Of a stretch of 33,863 nucleotides of DNA, positions 13,640-22,640 are shown piece by piece. A model generated the notes under the pieces. It had not been told where the DNA came from, ran no database searches, and saw nothing but the letters and a program-made list of their open reading frames with translations. Source of the stretch: Alphaproteobacteria bacterium (lineage in GTDB: Bacteria > Pseudomonadota > Alphaproteobacteria > ATCC43930 > CGMCC-115725); contig JAGWON010000024.1 in assembly GCA_028871055.1 (NCBI GenBank), forward strand, positions 1 to 33,863. The letters are read 5' to 3'. The position numbers and the translations under genes were made by a program. Within the stretch, counting starts at the first letter, position 1, and each line of letters opens with the position of its first letter.

Positions 13640-15016
13640 ATGAGCAGTCTTGGGACGCAAAAAAACCCGTTGCGCGCAGCCATTGTCGGCAGCGGCCCGG
13701 CCGGCTTCTACGCTGCCGAGGCGCTGATCGGATCGGCGCCGGCGGTGCTCGTCGACATGTTCGAGCGGCTGGCCTCGCCTTTCGGGCTGGTGCGCAGCGG
13801 CGTCGCCCCGGACCACCCGAAGCTCAAGCAACCCATCAAAGTCTATCAGCAAATAGCCGAGTCCCCGCAGTTCCGATTCCTCGGCAATGTCACCGTCGGG
13901 CATGACGTCAGCGTGAAGGAGCTCAAGGATTGCTACCATGTGGTCATATTCGCCTGCGGCACGCAAACCGACCGGACCATGGGGATTCCGGGGGAGTCTC
14001 TGCCGGGCAGCCACGCGGCAACCGAGTTCGTCGGCTGGTACAACGGCCACCCCGACTACCGCGACCTGGTGTTTGATTTGTCGCATGAGACCGCGGTCGT
14101 CATCGGACAGGGGAACGTCGCCGTCGACGTGTGCCGAATTCTTGCCAAGACAGCGGACGAGCTGCGACATACCGACATCGCCGCGCACGCTCTTGAGGTT
14201 CTGGCACAAAGCAGAATTCGCGACATCCATATGATCGGACGCCGCGGTCCGGCGCAGGCGAAGTTCACGCATCCGGAGATCAGAGAGCTCGGGGAATTGG
14301 CGGAGTGCGACCCGGTCGTGGATCCGCGTGATCTCGAGCTCAATTCGGCGAGCCGCGAGGAACTCGCGGACAAAAGAAACCGCGCCAATATCAAGAGCTA
14401 TGAGGTGCTGCAGGCGTTCGCGGCCCGGCCGCCATCGACCCGCCACCGGCGCTGTCACATCGAATTCCTCAAGAGCCCGATCGAGCTCAGCGGCGAAGGC
14501 AGGCTCGAGCGCGTGGTGCTGATGCGGAATCGTTTAGAGGGGGAACCTTCACGGCAGGTCGCTCGGGAGACCGGCGAAATAGAGGAGCTCGCATGCGGCG
14601 TGCTCTTCCGCAGCATCGGCTACCGTGGCGTTGCTATCCTCGGGGTTCCGTTCGATGAGGCGCGTGGCGTCATCCCCAATCGGGACGGACGCGTGATCGA
14701 TGATGGGGACGTCGTTGCTGGATTGTATGTCACGGGCTGGATCAAGCGCGGACCGACCGGGATCATCGGCACCAATCGAGAGGACAGCGTGCTGACGGTC
14801 AATTCGATCTTGGCTGATCTGCCGCACCTCGATGTTGGCGCGAGGCCGGGCATGGACCGATTGCGGGCTCTTTTGGAAGGCCGCGGGAGTCGCGTGGTCA
14901 GCTATGCGGATTGGCAGAAGATTGATGCGGCAGAAATACGGCGCGGCCAACCGGCAGCAAAGCCGCGGGAGAAGTTTACTCGGCTGAAAGAAATGCTGGA
15001 TGTGCTCGGAAGCTGA
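13640..15016 (+). CDS. Ferredoxin-NADP+ reductase, adrenodoxin-reductase/FprA type
   Basis: This 458-aa flavoprotein matches adrenodoxin reductase and mycobacterial FprA. It has an FAD site (VGSGPAGFYAAEAL, residues 16-29) and the family signature PFGLVRSGVAPDHPKLK. An NADP Rossmann motif VIGQGNVAVDVCRIL is followed by IGRRGPAQAKFTHPEIREL, whose arginines bind the NADP phosphate. GWIKRGPTGIIGTNR is the C-terminal FAD contact. It would transfer electrons from the 7Fe ferredoxin to NADP+, or the reverse. It lacks a clear Shine-Dalgarno sequence. It is the last gene of the operon. Confidence 0.93.
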   Translation: MSSLGTQKNPLRAAIVGSGPAGFYAAEALIGSAPAVLVDMFERLASPFGLVRSGVAPDHPKLKQPIKVYQQIAESPQFRFLGNVTVGHDVSVKELKDCYHVVIFACGTQTDRTMGIPGESLPGSHAATEFVGWYNGHPDYRDLVFDLSHETAVVIGQGNVAVDVCRILAKTADELRHTDIAAHALEVLAQSRIRDIHMIGRRGPAQAKFTHPEIRELGELAECDPVVDPRDLELNSASREELADKRNRANIKSYEVLQAFAARPPSTRHRRCHIEFLKSPIELSGEGRLERVVLMRNRLEGEPSRQVARETGEIEELACGVLFRSIGYRGVAILGVPFDEARGVIPNRDGRVIDDGDVVAGLYVTGWIKRGPTGIIGTNREDSVLTVNSILADLPHLDVGARPGMDRLRALLEGRGSRVVSYADWQKIDAAEIRRGQPAAKPREKFTRLKEMLDVLGS

Positions 15017-15374
15017 TCGGGCGGACAGCACGATCAACGTCGTAGGAGATCATCCATCCCGACATCGGGGAACGTTGCCCCGACATCCGCCCGCTGCCCA
15101 GGCGATCCCGGTGCCAGAGGACGGAAATAGCTGGTTTGCATCATCGGCTGCATCGTCTCGCAACGACCGCGCCGAAACGAGCCGGCAAAGCAATCAATAG
15201 GAATAGCGGCCGCTAACCCGGCTGCCGGGCCTCGACGCTTTCGGGCCTGCCGCCGAGGTGCTAGGTTGACACGGCAAATGCGTGCTGCCGGTGGCGGCGC
15301 GCGCAGTGGGGCTTCTGTCCACGACGCTTTTTACTGGTTTTTTTCGATTGTGTGCGCCTGTCCGCGGTCGGCAC
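15017..15374. other. Intergenic region with hairpins
   Basis: I see no gene in these 358 bases. TCGGGG-AACGTTG-CCCCGA at 15065-15083 can form a 6-bp stem 49 bp after the reductase stop and may mark the operon end, but it lacks a T-run. A second GC-rich inverted region lies near 15208-15235 (CGGCCGCTAACCCGGCTGCCGGG). A TTGACA at about 15266 could be a -35 element for the kinase gene, but no good -10 follows. The kinase frame itself opens at GTG 15282. Confidence 0.5.
15065..15083 (+). terminator. Possible terminator hairpin after the oxidoreductase operon
   Basis: A perfect 6-bp stem (TCGGGG/CCCCGA) encloses a 7-nt loop. There is no downstream U-tract, so intrinsic termination would be weak; it may instead mark a Rho-dependent or processed end. 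Confidence 0.35.
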
Positions 15375-18300
15375 ATGCTTACGATTGAGCGCATCCGCTC
15401 GATGGCGACGCGCCGGCGCGTCGTCGCCGGCTGCGCCATCGCCGCGGCGTATGTCGCCAGTGGCCGCCTCGGCCTGCTGCTGGCGGTGCCGCCCGGCTAC
15501 GCGACGGCGATCTTTCCGCCCGCCGGCATCGCGATGGCGGCGATGTTCATCGGCGGCGGCGCGACGCTGCCGGGGACGTTCATCGGCTCGTTCGTGCTCA
15601 ATCTCTGGATCGGCGATGCGGTGTTTCACGGCATCGGCGGCTTGGCGGTATCCGCCGCGCTGGTAGTCGCTCTCGCCTCGACGATACAGGCCGCGCTCGG
15701 CGGCTGGTCGCTGCGCCGTCTGATCGGCTATCCGGCGCCGCTGGACAGCCTCGGCGACATCGCGCGGTTCTTCCTCGTGACCCCGGCGCTGTGCCTCGTC
15801 AGCGCGACGCTCTCGCTCGGCGGCTTGGAGGTGTTCGGCGCGGTCGGCGCGTCCGATTTCGGCACCAGCTGGTTCATCTGGTGGATCGGCGACACGCTCG
15901 GCGCGTTGTTCCTGCTGCCGCTGGTCATGGTGGCGGTGGGCGAGCCGCGCGCCCTATGGCGCGGCCGGATGCAGTCGGTCGCGGCGCCGATGCTGCTGTT
16001 CTTCGCGCTCTTCGTCGCGATCTTCATCCGCGTTGGCGTCTGGGAAAACGAGCAGTCGCTGCTCGAATTCCGGCTGCTGTCGCAGCAGCTGCTCGACCGC
16101 GCCGAGGCGCGGCTCGGCGAGTACGACACGCTGCTGGCGCAGCTCGGCCGTTCGTTCGGCGGTCCGGCGCGGCTGTCGCGGCGCGATTTCGACCGGCTGG
16201 CGCACGGCCTCCAGGGGCAATTCCCGGCGGTCCAATCGATCGAATGGGCGCCGCGGGTGGTTTCGGCGAGCCGCGCCGAATTCGAGGCGGCGCAGCGGCG
16301 CGAGCTGTCCGGCTTCCAGATCCGCGAGCGCGACCAGATCGGGCGCCTGCGCCGCGCCGGCGCCCGGCCGGAGTATTACCCGATCGCCGATCTCGATCCC
16401 GTCGGCGGCAAGGACGGCGCACTCGGTTTCGATCTCGCCTCGGACCCCGTCCGCCGCGCCGCCGTCTACAGCACGGTCGAAAGCGGGCACGTCACCGCGA
16501 GCGCGCCGGTCCGGCTGATCGAGATGCCGGGCGATCCGACCGGCATCCTGCTGGCCGTGGCGGTGCCGCAAGGCCCGAACGGATCCGGCGTCGTCGCCTT
16601 CGCGCTGCGGGCGGACGCGCTGATGACCGAGCTGCTCGGCCCGTCGCGAACGCTGCTCGACGCGCAGCTCGTCGACGTCGACGCCAAGCAAATGCTGTTC
16701 GACGGCTTCCCACCGGCCGCGACCGGTGCGCGTTACGCGCAGAGCTTCCCCTTCGACGGCCGGACCTACGGCCTGCAGACGGTGCCGACGGCGCTCTATC
16801 TGGTCCAGCACCGCGGCTGGCAAAGCGTCGCCGTGCTCATCGTCGGCGTGTTCAGCACCAGCCTGCTCGGCGCGCTGCTGATGCTGGGCAGCGGCGAGCG
16901 CCGGCGCTTCGCGCGCGCGATCGCGGATCGGACGCGCGAGCGCGACCGCATCTGGCAGGTCTCGGAGGATCTGCTCGGCGTCGGCACCTTCGATGGCCGT
17001 TTCATCAGCCTGAATCCGGCTTGGACCCGGACGCTCGGCTGGAGCGAAGACGAGCTCAAGCGGATGCCCGTCGACAAGCTGCGTCATCCCGACGATGCGG
17101 CGATTGCGATCGAGGGTCGCAAGCGCCTGGCCGAGGGCATCGGCACGGTGCGCATGGAGAACCGGTTCCAACACAAGGACGGTTCCTATCGCTGGATCGA
17201 TTGGACGATGACGGCCGAGGAAGGCCTGATTTACATCGTCGGCCGCGACGTCACCGCCGTGAAGGCGGCGGCGCAGACCCTGCGCCAGACCGAGGAACAT
17301 CTGCACCAGCTGCAAAAGACCGAATCGATCGGCCGGCTGGCGGGCGGTATCGCGCATGATTTCAACAACCTGCTCACCGTCGTCATCGGCAATCTCGAGA
17401 TCATCACGCGCTCGCTCGCCGCCGGCGAGGGCCGGGCGCGCAAGGCGGTCGCCGCGGCGATGGCCGGCGCGACGCGCGCCGCGACCCTGACGCAGCGCCT
17501 GCTGGCCTACGGGCAGAAGCAGCCGCTGCGGCCGAGCGCGGTGGACGTCAACAAGCTGATCGTCGACATGTCCGAGATGATCCGGCGCACCCACGGCGAA
17601 ACCATCCATTACGAGTTCGCGCTGGCCGAGGGTCTGCAGCCGTGCTTCTGCGATGCCAACCAGCTCGAGACGGTGATCCTCAACCTGGTGATCAACGCGC
17701 GCGACGCCATGCCGAACGGCGGCCGGCTGAAGATCGAGACCGCCGCCATCGCCATCGACGACGCGACGACCGCGGCCGAGGGCCTGGCGCCGGGACCTCA
17801 CGTCATGCTGGCGGTGAGCGATACCGGCGTCGGCATGTCGCCCGAGACGGCGGCGCGCGCGTTCGAGCCGTTCTTCACCACCAAGGACACGGGCAAAGGG
17901 ACCGGTCTCGGCCTCAGCATGGTGTACGGCTTCGTCAGGCAATCGAACGGCCATGTCGACATCGAGAGCACGGTCGGCCGCGGTACGACGGTCCGGGTAT
18001 TCCTGCCGCATTTCGTCGCCGCCGAGGCGCCGGCAGAGGTGCCGTATACGCCGGCGCCGTCCGCCACGGCGCCGCGCGGGTGCGGCGAAACCATCTTGAT
18101 CGCCGAAGACGATTTGGGCGTCCTCGGCTATGTCGCCGAAACCCTGCGCGAGCTGAATTATTACGTGCTCGAGGCCGACAACGCCGCCGCGGCGCTGGAG
18201 ATACTGGCGCAGCCGCAAGCCGTGCACCTGCTGCTCACCGACGTGATCATGCCGGGCATCAACGGGCGTCACCTCGCCGATCAGGCCAAGGTGATGCAGC

Positions 18301-18485
18301 CCGACATCAAGGTTCTGTTCATGACCGGTTATCCGCGGGACGTGGTGGTCGACCGCGGCCGGATCGAGCCGGGCATCGAATTGATCCAGAAGCCGTTCGC
18401 GCGCGAGACCCTGGCGGCGCGCATCCGCGCGCTGCTCGATCCGCGCTCCGAACCGCCCGTCGTCGAGGAATCGGCGCGCGCCTGA
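15375..18485 (+). CDS. Hybrid sensor histidine kinase: MASE1-CHASE-PAS-HisKA-HATPase-REC
   Basis: This membrane sensor has about 1036 residues from the ATG at 15375; a GTG start 31 codons upstream is also possible. Residues 10-230 are a multi-TM MASE1 domain (FPPAGIAMAAMF, IWWIGDTLGALFLLPLV). Residues 240-440 are an extracytoplasmic CHASE domain (QSIEWAPRV, GFDLASDPVRRAAV), closed by a TM near 480-505. A PAS domain follows at 530-630. The phosphoacceptor is H661 in GGIAHDFNN. The ATPase motifs are NARDAMPNGG, DTGVGM and GTGLGLSMVYG. A receiver domain carries D956 (LLTDVIMPG) and KPF. MASE1 and CHASE ligands are generally small molecules; the signal here is unknown. No separate response regulator lies nearby. 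Confidence 0.92.
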   Translation: MLTIERIRSMATRRRVVAGCAIAAAYVASGRLGLLLAVPPGYATAIFPPAGIAMAAMFIGGGATLPGTFIGSFVLNLWIGDAVFHGIGGLAVSAALVVALASTIQAALGGWSLRRLIGYPAPLDSLGDIARFFLVTPALCLVSATLSLGGLEVFGAVGASDFGTSWFIWWIGDTLGALFLLPLVMVAVGEPRALWRGRMQSVAAPMLLFFALFVAIFIRVGVWENEQSLLEFRLLSQQLLDRAEARLGEYDTLLAQLGRSFGGPARLSRRDFDRLAHGLQGQFPAVQSIEWAPRVVSASRAEFEAAQRRELSGFQIRERDQIGRLRRAGARPEYYPIADLDPVGGKDGALGFDLASDPVRRAAVYSTVESGHVTASAPVRLIEMPGDPTGILLAVAVPQGPNGSGVVAFALRADALMTELLGPSRTLLDAQLVDVDAKQMLFDGFPPAATGARYAQSFPFDGRTYGLQTVPTALYLVQHRGWQSVAVLIVGVFSTSLLGALLMLGSGERRRFARAIADRTRERDRIWQVSEDLLGVGTFDGRFISLNPAWTRTLGWSEDELKRMPVDKLRHPDDAAIAIEGRKRLAEGIGTVRMENRFQHKDGSYRWIDWTMTAEEGLIYIVGRDVTAVKAAAQTLRQTEEHLHQLQKTESIGRLAGGIAHDFNNLLTVVIGNLEIITRSLAAGEGRARKAVAAAMAGATRAATLTQRLLAYGQKQPLRPSAVDVNKLIVDMSEMIRRTHGETIHYEFALAEGLQPCFCDANQLETVILNLVINARDAMPNGGRLKIETAAIAIDDATTAAEGLAPGPHVMLAVSDTGVGMSPETAARAFEPFFTTKDTGKGTGLGLSMVYGFVRQSNGHVDIESTVGRGTTVRVFLPHFVAAEAPAEVPYTPAPSATAPRGCGETILIAEDDLGVLGYVAETLRELNYYVLEADNAAAALEILAQPQAVHLLLTDVIMPGINGRHLADQAKVMQPDIKVLFMTGYPRDVVVDRGRIEPGIELIQKPFARETLAARIRALLDPRSEPPVVEESARA

Positions 18486-18530
18486 GCCGCGCCCGCCGGC
18501 GGCCGGGCCGCGCCCTAAGGCGCTGCGGCG

Positions 18531-18547
18531 CCTACCACGGTGGTAGG
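18531..18547. repeat. Perfect 17-bp palindrome
   Basis: CCTACCAC-G-GTGGTAGG lies between the kinase stop and the rlpA-like start. It could be a hairpin at the end of the kinase transcript or an operator for the downstream gene; a GC-rich GGCGCTGCGGCGCC stem sits directly before it. Confidence 0.6.
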
Positions 18548-18642
18548 AAACTCGCCGCCGTCATCTGAACCTTGATGAACAGCGGCGGCTGCCTCTGGCC
18601 GGGGCAACCAATCGCGGCTTGCGGCGTTAGTCCATCGCCCCC

Positions 18643-19155
18643 ATGCCGCACAAGCCCGTGGTCGCAGGGTTGGTCTTCGGATGCTCGCTCGTGGCCGCCC
18701 TTGGCGGTTCGGCGACGGGGGTGTTGAACACGGCGCCGCACGCGACGAGCGTGACCGTCGTCCTGCCGCCGGACCCGCAGCGCGCCGTCGCCAAAGTTTT
18801 GCCGTCACGGCCGAAACATGGAAAAGTGCTGCGGGGCGTCGCCTCGTGGTATGGCGGGCCGGTCTTCCACGTGACCGCCAATGGCGAGAGATTCCGGCCC
18901 AACACGTTGGCGGCGGCCTCGCGCACCCTGCCGTTCAACACCCATGTGCGCGTGACCAATCTGCGCAACGGTCGTTCGGTGGTGGTGCGCATCAACGACC
19001 GCGGTCCCTACGTGCGCGGCCGCGTGATCGACCTCACGCCGAAAGCCGCGGCCAGGCTCCACATGAAACACAACGGCATCGCGCCGGTCTATATCGAGAT
19101 CGTCCGCTACGAAACGCCGTCCGCCGCGGTAAACGCGGTCGCCGTCGCACACTGA
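18643..19155 (+). CDS. RlpA-like septal ring lytic transglycosylase family protein
   Basis: This 170-aa protein has an N-terminal hydrophobic segment (residues 6-27, VVAGLVFGCSLVAALGGSATG) that should export it, followed by a linker and a double-psi beta-barrel at about 65-155. The barrel shows GVASWYGGPVFHVTANGERF, LAAASRTLPFNTHVRVTNL and VVRINDRGPYVRGRVIDLT, all RlpA hallmarks including the catalytic-site D of NDRGP. There is no SPOR domain, so it is the short form. A cysteine at residue 14 is not in a good lipobox. RlpA enzymes cut denuded peptidoglycan glycan strands. The start lacks a strong ribosome-binding site. Confidence 0.85.
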   Translation: MPHKPVVAGLVFGCSLVAALGGSATGVLNTAPHATSVTVVLPPDPQRAVAKVLPSRPKHGKVLRGVASWYGGPVFHVTANGERFRPNTLAAASRTLPFNTHVRVTNLRNGRSVVVRINDRGPYVRGRVIDLTPKAAARLHMKHNGIAPVYIEIVRYETPSAAVNAVAVAH

Positions 19156-19189
19156 GTCGAACGGCGTCTCGCTGCGCGCCGGCTCCGCC

Positions 19190-20161
19190 ATGTCGATCGT
19201 CCCCAGCCTATCCGCCCGTTTCGCTTCGCGCCTTCGCTTCACGCCGAGCCCGTGCGCCGCCGTCGCCGTCGCTCTGGTGGCTGCGGTGCTCGCCGGTCCG
19301 GCCCGGGCGCAAACCGAGCAGGCGTTCCAATTGTGCGCGGGCGGCGGCGGCACCGCGCTCGACCTGCAGATCAAAGCGTGCACGGCGCTGATCCTGTCGG
19401 GCGACTTGAATCCGACGAATCTCGCCGTCGCCTTCGACAACCGGGGCGTTGCCTATGCCACCGACCATCAATACGACCGCGCGATTGCGGACTACGATCA
19501 GGCCACGACACTCAATCCCGACGACGCGACCGCCTTCGACAACCGAGGTCTCGCCTATGCCGCCGAGCGGCAATACGACCGCGCCATCGCCAGCTACGAC
19601 CAGGCCATCAAGCTGAGCCCCAAAAACGCCGTCTTCCTCGACAACCGCGGTCTTGCCTGCGCCGGCAAGGGGCAATACGACCGCGCCATCGCCGATTACG
19701 ACGCGGCCCTCAAGCTCGCGCCGGACGCCGATGTCTTCTACGATCGCGGCAATGCCTATGCCGACAAGCACCAATACGACCGCGCCATCGCCGACTACGA
19801 CGCGGCCCTCAAGCTCGACCCGCTCTCCGCCGCCGCGCTCAACAACCGCGGCCTCGCCGAGGCCGGCAAAGGACAATACGACCGCGCCATCGCCGATTAC
19901 GACCGCGTGATCGAGCTCGTGCCGAAATCCGCCTTCGCCTTCAACAACCGTGGCCTCGCCTACGCCGAGAAAGGGCACGACGACCGCGCCATCGCCGATT
20001 ACAATCACGCCATCAAGCTCGACGCGAATTACGCGGCCGCCTTCTACAATCGCGGCCTCGCCAAGCAGCGCAACGGCGACACCGCCGGCGGCACGGCCGA
20101 CATCGCCAAGGCGCGGCACCTCGATCCGGCCATCGGCAAGTCGGTGGAAGGCGGCGGCTGA
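19190..20161 (+). CDS. Secreted tetratricopeptide-repeat protein
   Basis: This 323-aa protein has an N-terminal signal peptide ending ARAQT near residue 41. About seven consecutive 34-residue TPR units then span residues 75-315, each of the form NRGLAYA-x5-YDRAIADYDxAIKL-P. The units are so alike that the DNA shows a repeat with a period near 102 bp. It probably forms a periplasmic superhelical scaffold for protein-protein contacts. Its partner is unknown. It starts 34 bp after the rlpA-like stop and may be co-transcribed with it. Confidence 0.85.
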   Translation: MSIVPSLSARFASRLRFTPSPCAAVAVALVAAVLAGPARAQTEQAFQLCAGGGGTALDLQIKACTALILSGDLNPTNLAVAFDNRGVAYATDHQYDRAIADYDQATTLNPDDATAFDNRGLAYAAERQYDRAIASYDQAIKLSPKNAVFLDNRGLACAGKGQYDRAIADYDAALKLAPDADVFYDRGNAYADKHQYDRAIADYDAALKLDPLSAAALNNRGLAEAGKGQYDRAIADYDRVIELVPKSAFAFNNRGLAYAEKGHDDRAIADYNHAIKLDANYAAAFYNRGLAKQRNGDTAGGTADIAKARHLDPAIGKSVEGGG

Positions 20162-20344
20162 CGGCCGCTGTGCGCCGGCGCTCGATTTCCTTGCCCAGCA
20201 CGCGGTCGAGCGACTAGGGCCCGCCGCGCGGCACCATGGCAAAGGCGAAGACGCCCATCATAAAGGTGTAATCCATGCCGCGGGTGCGAACGCGACCGCG
20301 GCGATCCTCGCGCTCAATCTCGTCCCGGTGCTCGGCAGCGTGGT

Positions 20345-21058
20345 CTAGCGGCCGGCGAACGCCGCCGCCGAACCGACGGCGTTTCTCTGGCGCAGCTGCG
20401 CGAAGATGATGCCGTGCAGGATCAGATAGAATGGCACCAGCACGGTCGGAATGAGCGACCACGGCAGCGTCAGCATCGCGAATGGACCGGGTACGCCGGT
20501 CGTGAAGACCTGCAGCGGCCCGGGCGCCGTCATTACGCCCAAGGCGAGCGCGAGGACCAGGTCGAGTGTGCCGAAGGCGTTCCAGGCCAACGGCACGAGC
20601 CTGTTCGATCCGCGTGTCATCGCCACGACGGCGGGGAACGCCAGCACGCCGGCGATCATGTCGCCCAATCCCGCCGAGTAGGGAAATGGTCCGGCGATCC
20701 GGCCTTCCACGCCAAGCAGCAGCATGAAGACGCCGAGCACACGATAGGCGTTGAGGCCGATGAGCAAGTCGGTCGGCAGCGCCAACGCTATCCGCCGGAA
20801 TGCCGGCGACAACGCCGCCGCGAGCGCCGCCGCGACGAGCGGCACGGCCACCACGATTCCGATCGGCGGTACGCGGCCGGCAATCGTGCCGAGCAAGGCG
20901 CCGCTCTGCGCCGTCGCGAACGCGAATCCGGTCCACAGTCCGACGACGGCGAGGAAGGCGAGGCGCGTCGCCCGCGACGCCGGTATCGCCGTGGCGATGG
21001 CGCCGAAATTGAAAACGATCGCGGCGATCAGCGTGACGGTTCGGATTTGGTCGAGCAT
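20345..21058 (-). CDS. Integral membrane protein of unknown function (237 aa)
   Basis: Six or seven hydrophobic segments cover nearly the whole length, for example VTLIAAIVFNFGAIATAI, IGIVVAVPLVAAALAAAL, VLGVFMLLLGVEGRI and LVLALALGVMTAP. GGGAG precedes the ATG at 21058. The gene lies 28 bp after the EmrB-like stop on the same strand and is probably the last gene of the efflux operon. I cannot assign a family; similar proteins are annotated only as membrane proteins. Confidence 0.75.
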   Translation of the reverse strand: MLDQIRTVTLIAAIVFNFGAIATAIPASRATRLAFLAVVGLWTGFAFATAQSGALLGTIAGRVPPIGIVVAVPLVAAALAAALSPAFRRIALALPTDLLIGLNAYRVLGVFMLLLGVEGRIAGPFPYSAGLGDMIAGVLAFPAVVAMTRGSNRLVPLAWNAFGTLDLVLALALGVMTAPGPLQVFTTGVPGPFAMLTLPWSLIPTVLVPFYLILHGIIFAQLRQRNAVGSAAAFAGR

Positions 21059-21086
21059 GGCAGTCTCCCTTGGTTGTCAGCTTGGA

Positions 21087-22640
21087 TCAGTGCGCGTCTT
21101 TGGCCGGCTGCGCCGGCGCGGCGACCGTGCGCATCAGCGGCACCAGCAGCGTGGCGACGACGAAGGCGACCATGATGGCGCGGAAGGCGTCGGCATAGGC
21201 CATGGTCGCCGCCTCGCGATAGGCGAGGTCGTGGAGTTGTTGGAGCGCGGCGTGCTGTCCGGCGCCGGCCGAGCCCAGCACCGTGGCAAGCCGCGCGCTC
21301 AGTCCCGTCAGCAGCCGCCCCATCGCCGCGTTTGCCGGCGTCAGGCTCGAGGCGATGTCGAGGAAGTGCCGGTTGGTCGCGTCGTTGAGGATGGCGCCGC
21401 CGAGCGCGATGCCGACCGCGCCGCCCAGATTGCGCATCATGTTGAACAGGCCGCTGGCGTATTTGAGCCGCACCGGCGGCAGGCTGCCGAGGCCGAGCGT
21501 CACGGCCGGTCCAACCGCGAACACCTGGGGAAAGCCGCGCAGGATCTGCGGCACCAGCAGCTGGTCGCCGCCCCAGTCGTGGGTGATGAAGCTGAAGCTC
21601 CACATCGACAGGCCGAAGCTCGCCAGGCCGAACATCATCAGCCAGCGCAGGTCGACCTTGCGCCCGAGCGCGACATAGATCGGCACGCCGACGAGCGACG
21701 CGGCGCCGGTCGAGAAGATGGCGACGCCGGTCTGCCAGGCGGAAAAGCCGCGCACGTAGCCGAGGAACAGCGGCGTCAGGTAGATGGTCGAGAAGATGCC
21801 GATGCCGGTGACGAAGGACAGGATGCAGCCGAGCAGGAAGTTGCGGTTGCCGAGCGCGCGCAGATCGACCACCGGCCGCGCCGTGGTCAGGCTGCGGATC
21901 ACGAACAGGACTCCGGCGACGGCGGCGACGATCGCGCAGTCGCGGATGGTCGGGTCGCTGAGCCAGTTCCAGCGCGCGCCTTCCTCGAGCACGTATTCGA
22001 GCGTGCCGAGGCCGACCGCCATGAGCGCGATGCCGGGATAATCGGCCTCGCCCAAGAGCGACAGGTCGGGCTCGTCGATATCGACCAGCAGGGCGACGCC
22101 GAGCGCCACCAGCAGTCCGGGCATGAGATTGATGTAGAACAGCCAGTGCCAGTCGAGCGTGTCGGTGATCCAGCCGCCGATGACGGGACCGAGCGTCGGC
22201 GCGACCGAGGCGATGGTGCCGACCACGGCGGCCGCGTAGATCCGCTGCTGGCCTTGGAAATAATGGAAGGACGAGGTGAAGACGGTCGGAATCATCGACG
22301 CGCCCAGCATCCCCTGGAGCGCGCGGAAGACGATCATGCTGTCGATGTTCCAGGCCAGGCCGCACAGCATGCTGGCGAGGGTGAATCCCAACGCCGAGGC
22401 GGTGAACAGCCAGCGCGTCGAGAACACGCGGGTCAGCCAGCCCGACAGCGGAATGACGACGATCTCGGCGATGAGATAGGCGGTCTGGACCCAGGAAATC
22501 TCGTCCTGTGCCGCCGATAGGCCGCCGCCGATGTTCTGAAGCGACGAGGCGACGATCTGGATGTCGAGCAGGGCGACGAACATGCCGACGCACATGACGG
22601 CGAAGGGCAGGATCGCCTTGACGCCCGCCGGTCCGCTCAC
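21087..22640 (-). CDS. DHA2-family MFS drug efflux transporter, EmrB/QacA type
   Basis: This 517-aa transporter has about 14 TM segments. The N-terminal motif reads VALLDIQIVASSLQNIGGGL; loop A is GWLTRVFSTRWLF, and motif C is seen as PTLGPVIGGWITDTLDWHWLFYINL. It exports hydrophobic compounds with proton antiport, together with the membrane-fusion protein encoded upstream. The start is GTG at 22640, overlapping the HlyD stop by 4 bp (GTGA). The frame is open further upstream, but that part is only antisense of, or in another frame to, the HlyD gene. Confidence 0.93.
   Translation of the reverse strand: MSGPAGVKAILPFAVMCVGMFVALLDIQIVASSLQNIGGGLSAAQDEISWVQTAYLIAEIVVIPLSGWLTRVFSTRWLFTASALGFTLASMLCGLAWNIDSMIVFRALQGMLGASMIPTVFTSSFHYFQGQQRIYAAAVVGTIASVAPTLGPVIGGWITDTLDWHWLFYINLMPGLLVALGVALLVDIDEPDLSLLGEADYPGIALMAVGLGTLEYVLEEGARWNWLSDPTIRDCAIVAAVAGVLFVIRSLTTARPVVDLRALGNRNFLLGCILSFVTGIGIFSTIYLTPLFLGYVRGFSAWQTGVAIFSTGAASLVGVPIYVALGRKVDLRWLMMFGLASFGLSMWSFSFITHDWGGDQLLVPQILRGFPQVFAVGPAVTLGLGSLPPVRLKYASGLFNMMRNLGGAVGIALGGAILNDATNRHFLDIASSLTPANAAMGRLLTGLSARLATVLGSAGAGQHAALQQLHDLAYREAATMAYADAFRAIMVAFVVATLLVPLMRTVAAPAQPAKDAH

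Noticed and set aside
15954-18272. Minus-strand open frame of 772 codons
   Set aside because: It lies entirely opposite the histidine kinase, whose domains are unmistakable; composition is that of a shadow frame.
19208-20242. Minus-strand frame with repetitive GDGAVV units
   Set aside because: The repeats mirror the TPR coding sequence on the plus strand, which has the recognised motifs.
20162-20344. Small gene between the TPR protein and the membrane protein gene
   Set aside because: The open frames are short or antisense, have no ribosome-binding site and resemble no family.
20751-22520. Plus-strand frame of 589 codons rich in Arg, Asp and His
   Set aside because: It is antisense to the EmrB-like transporter and the membrane protein and has no credible domains.
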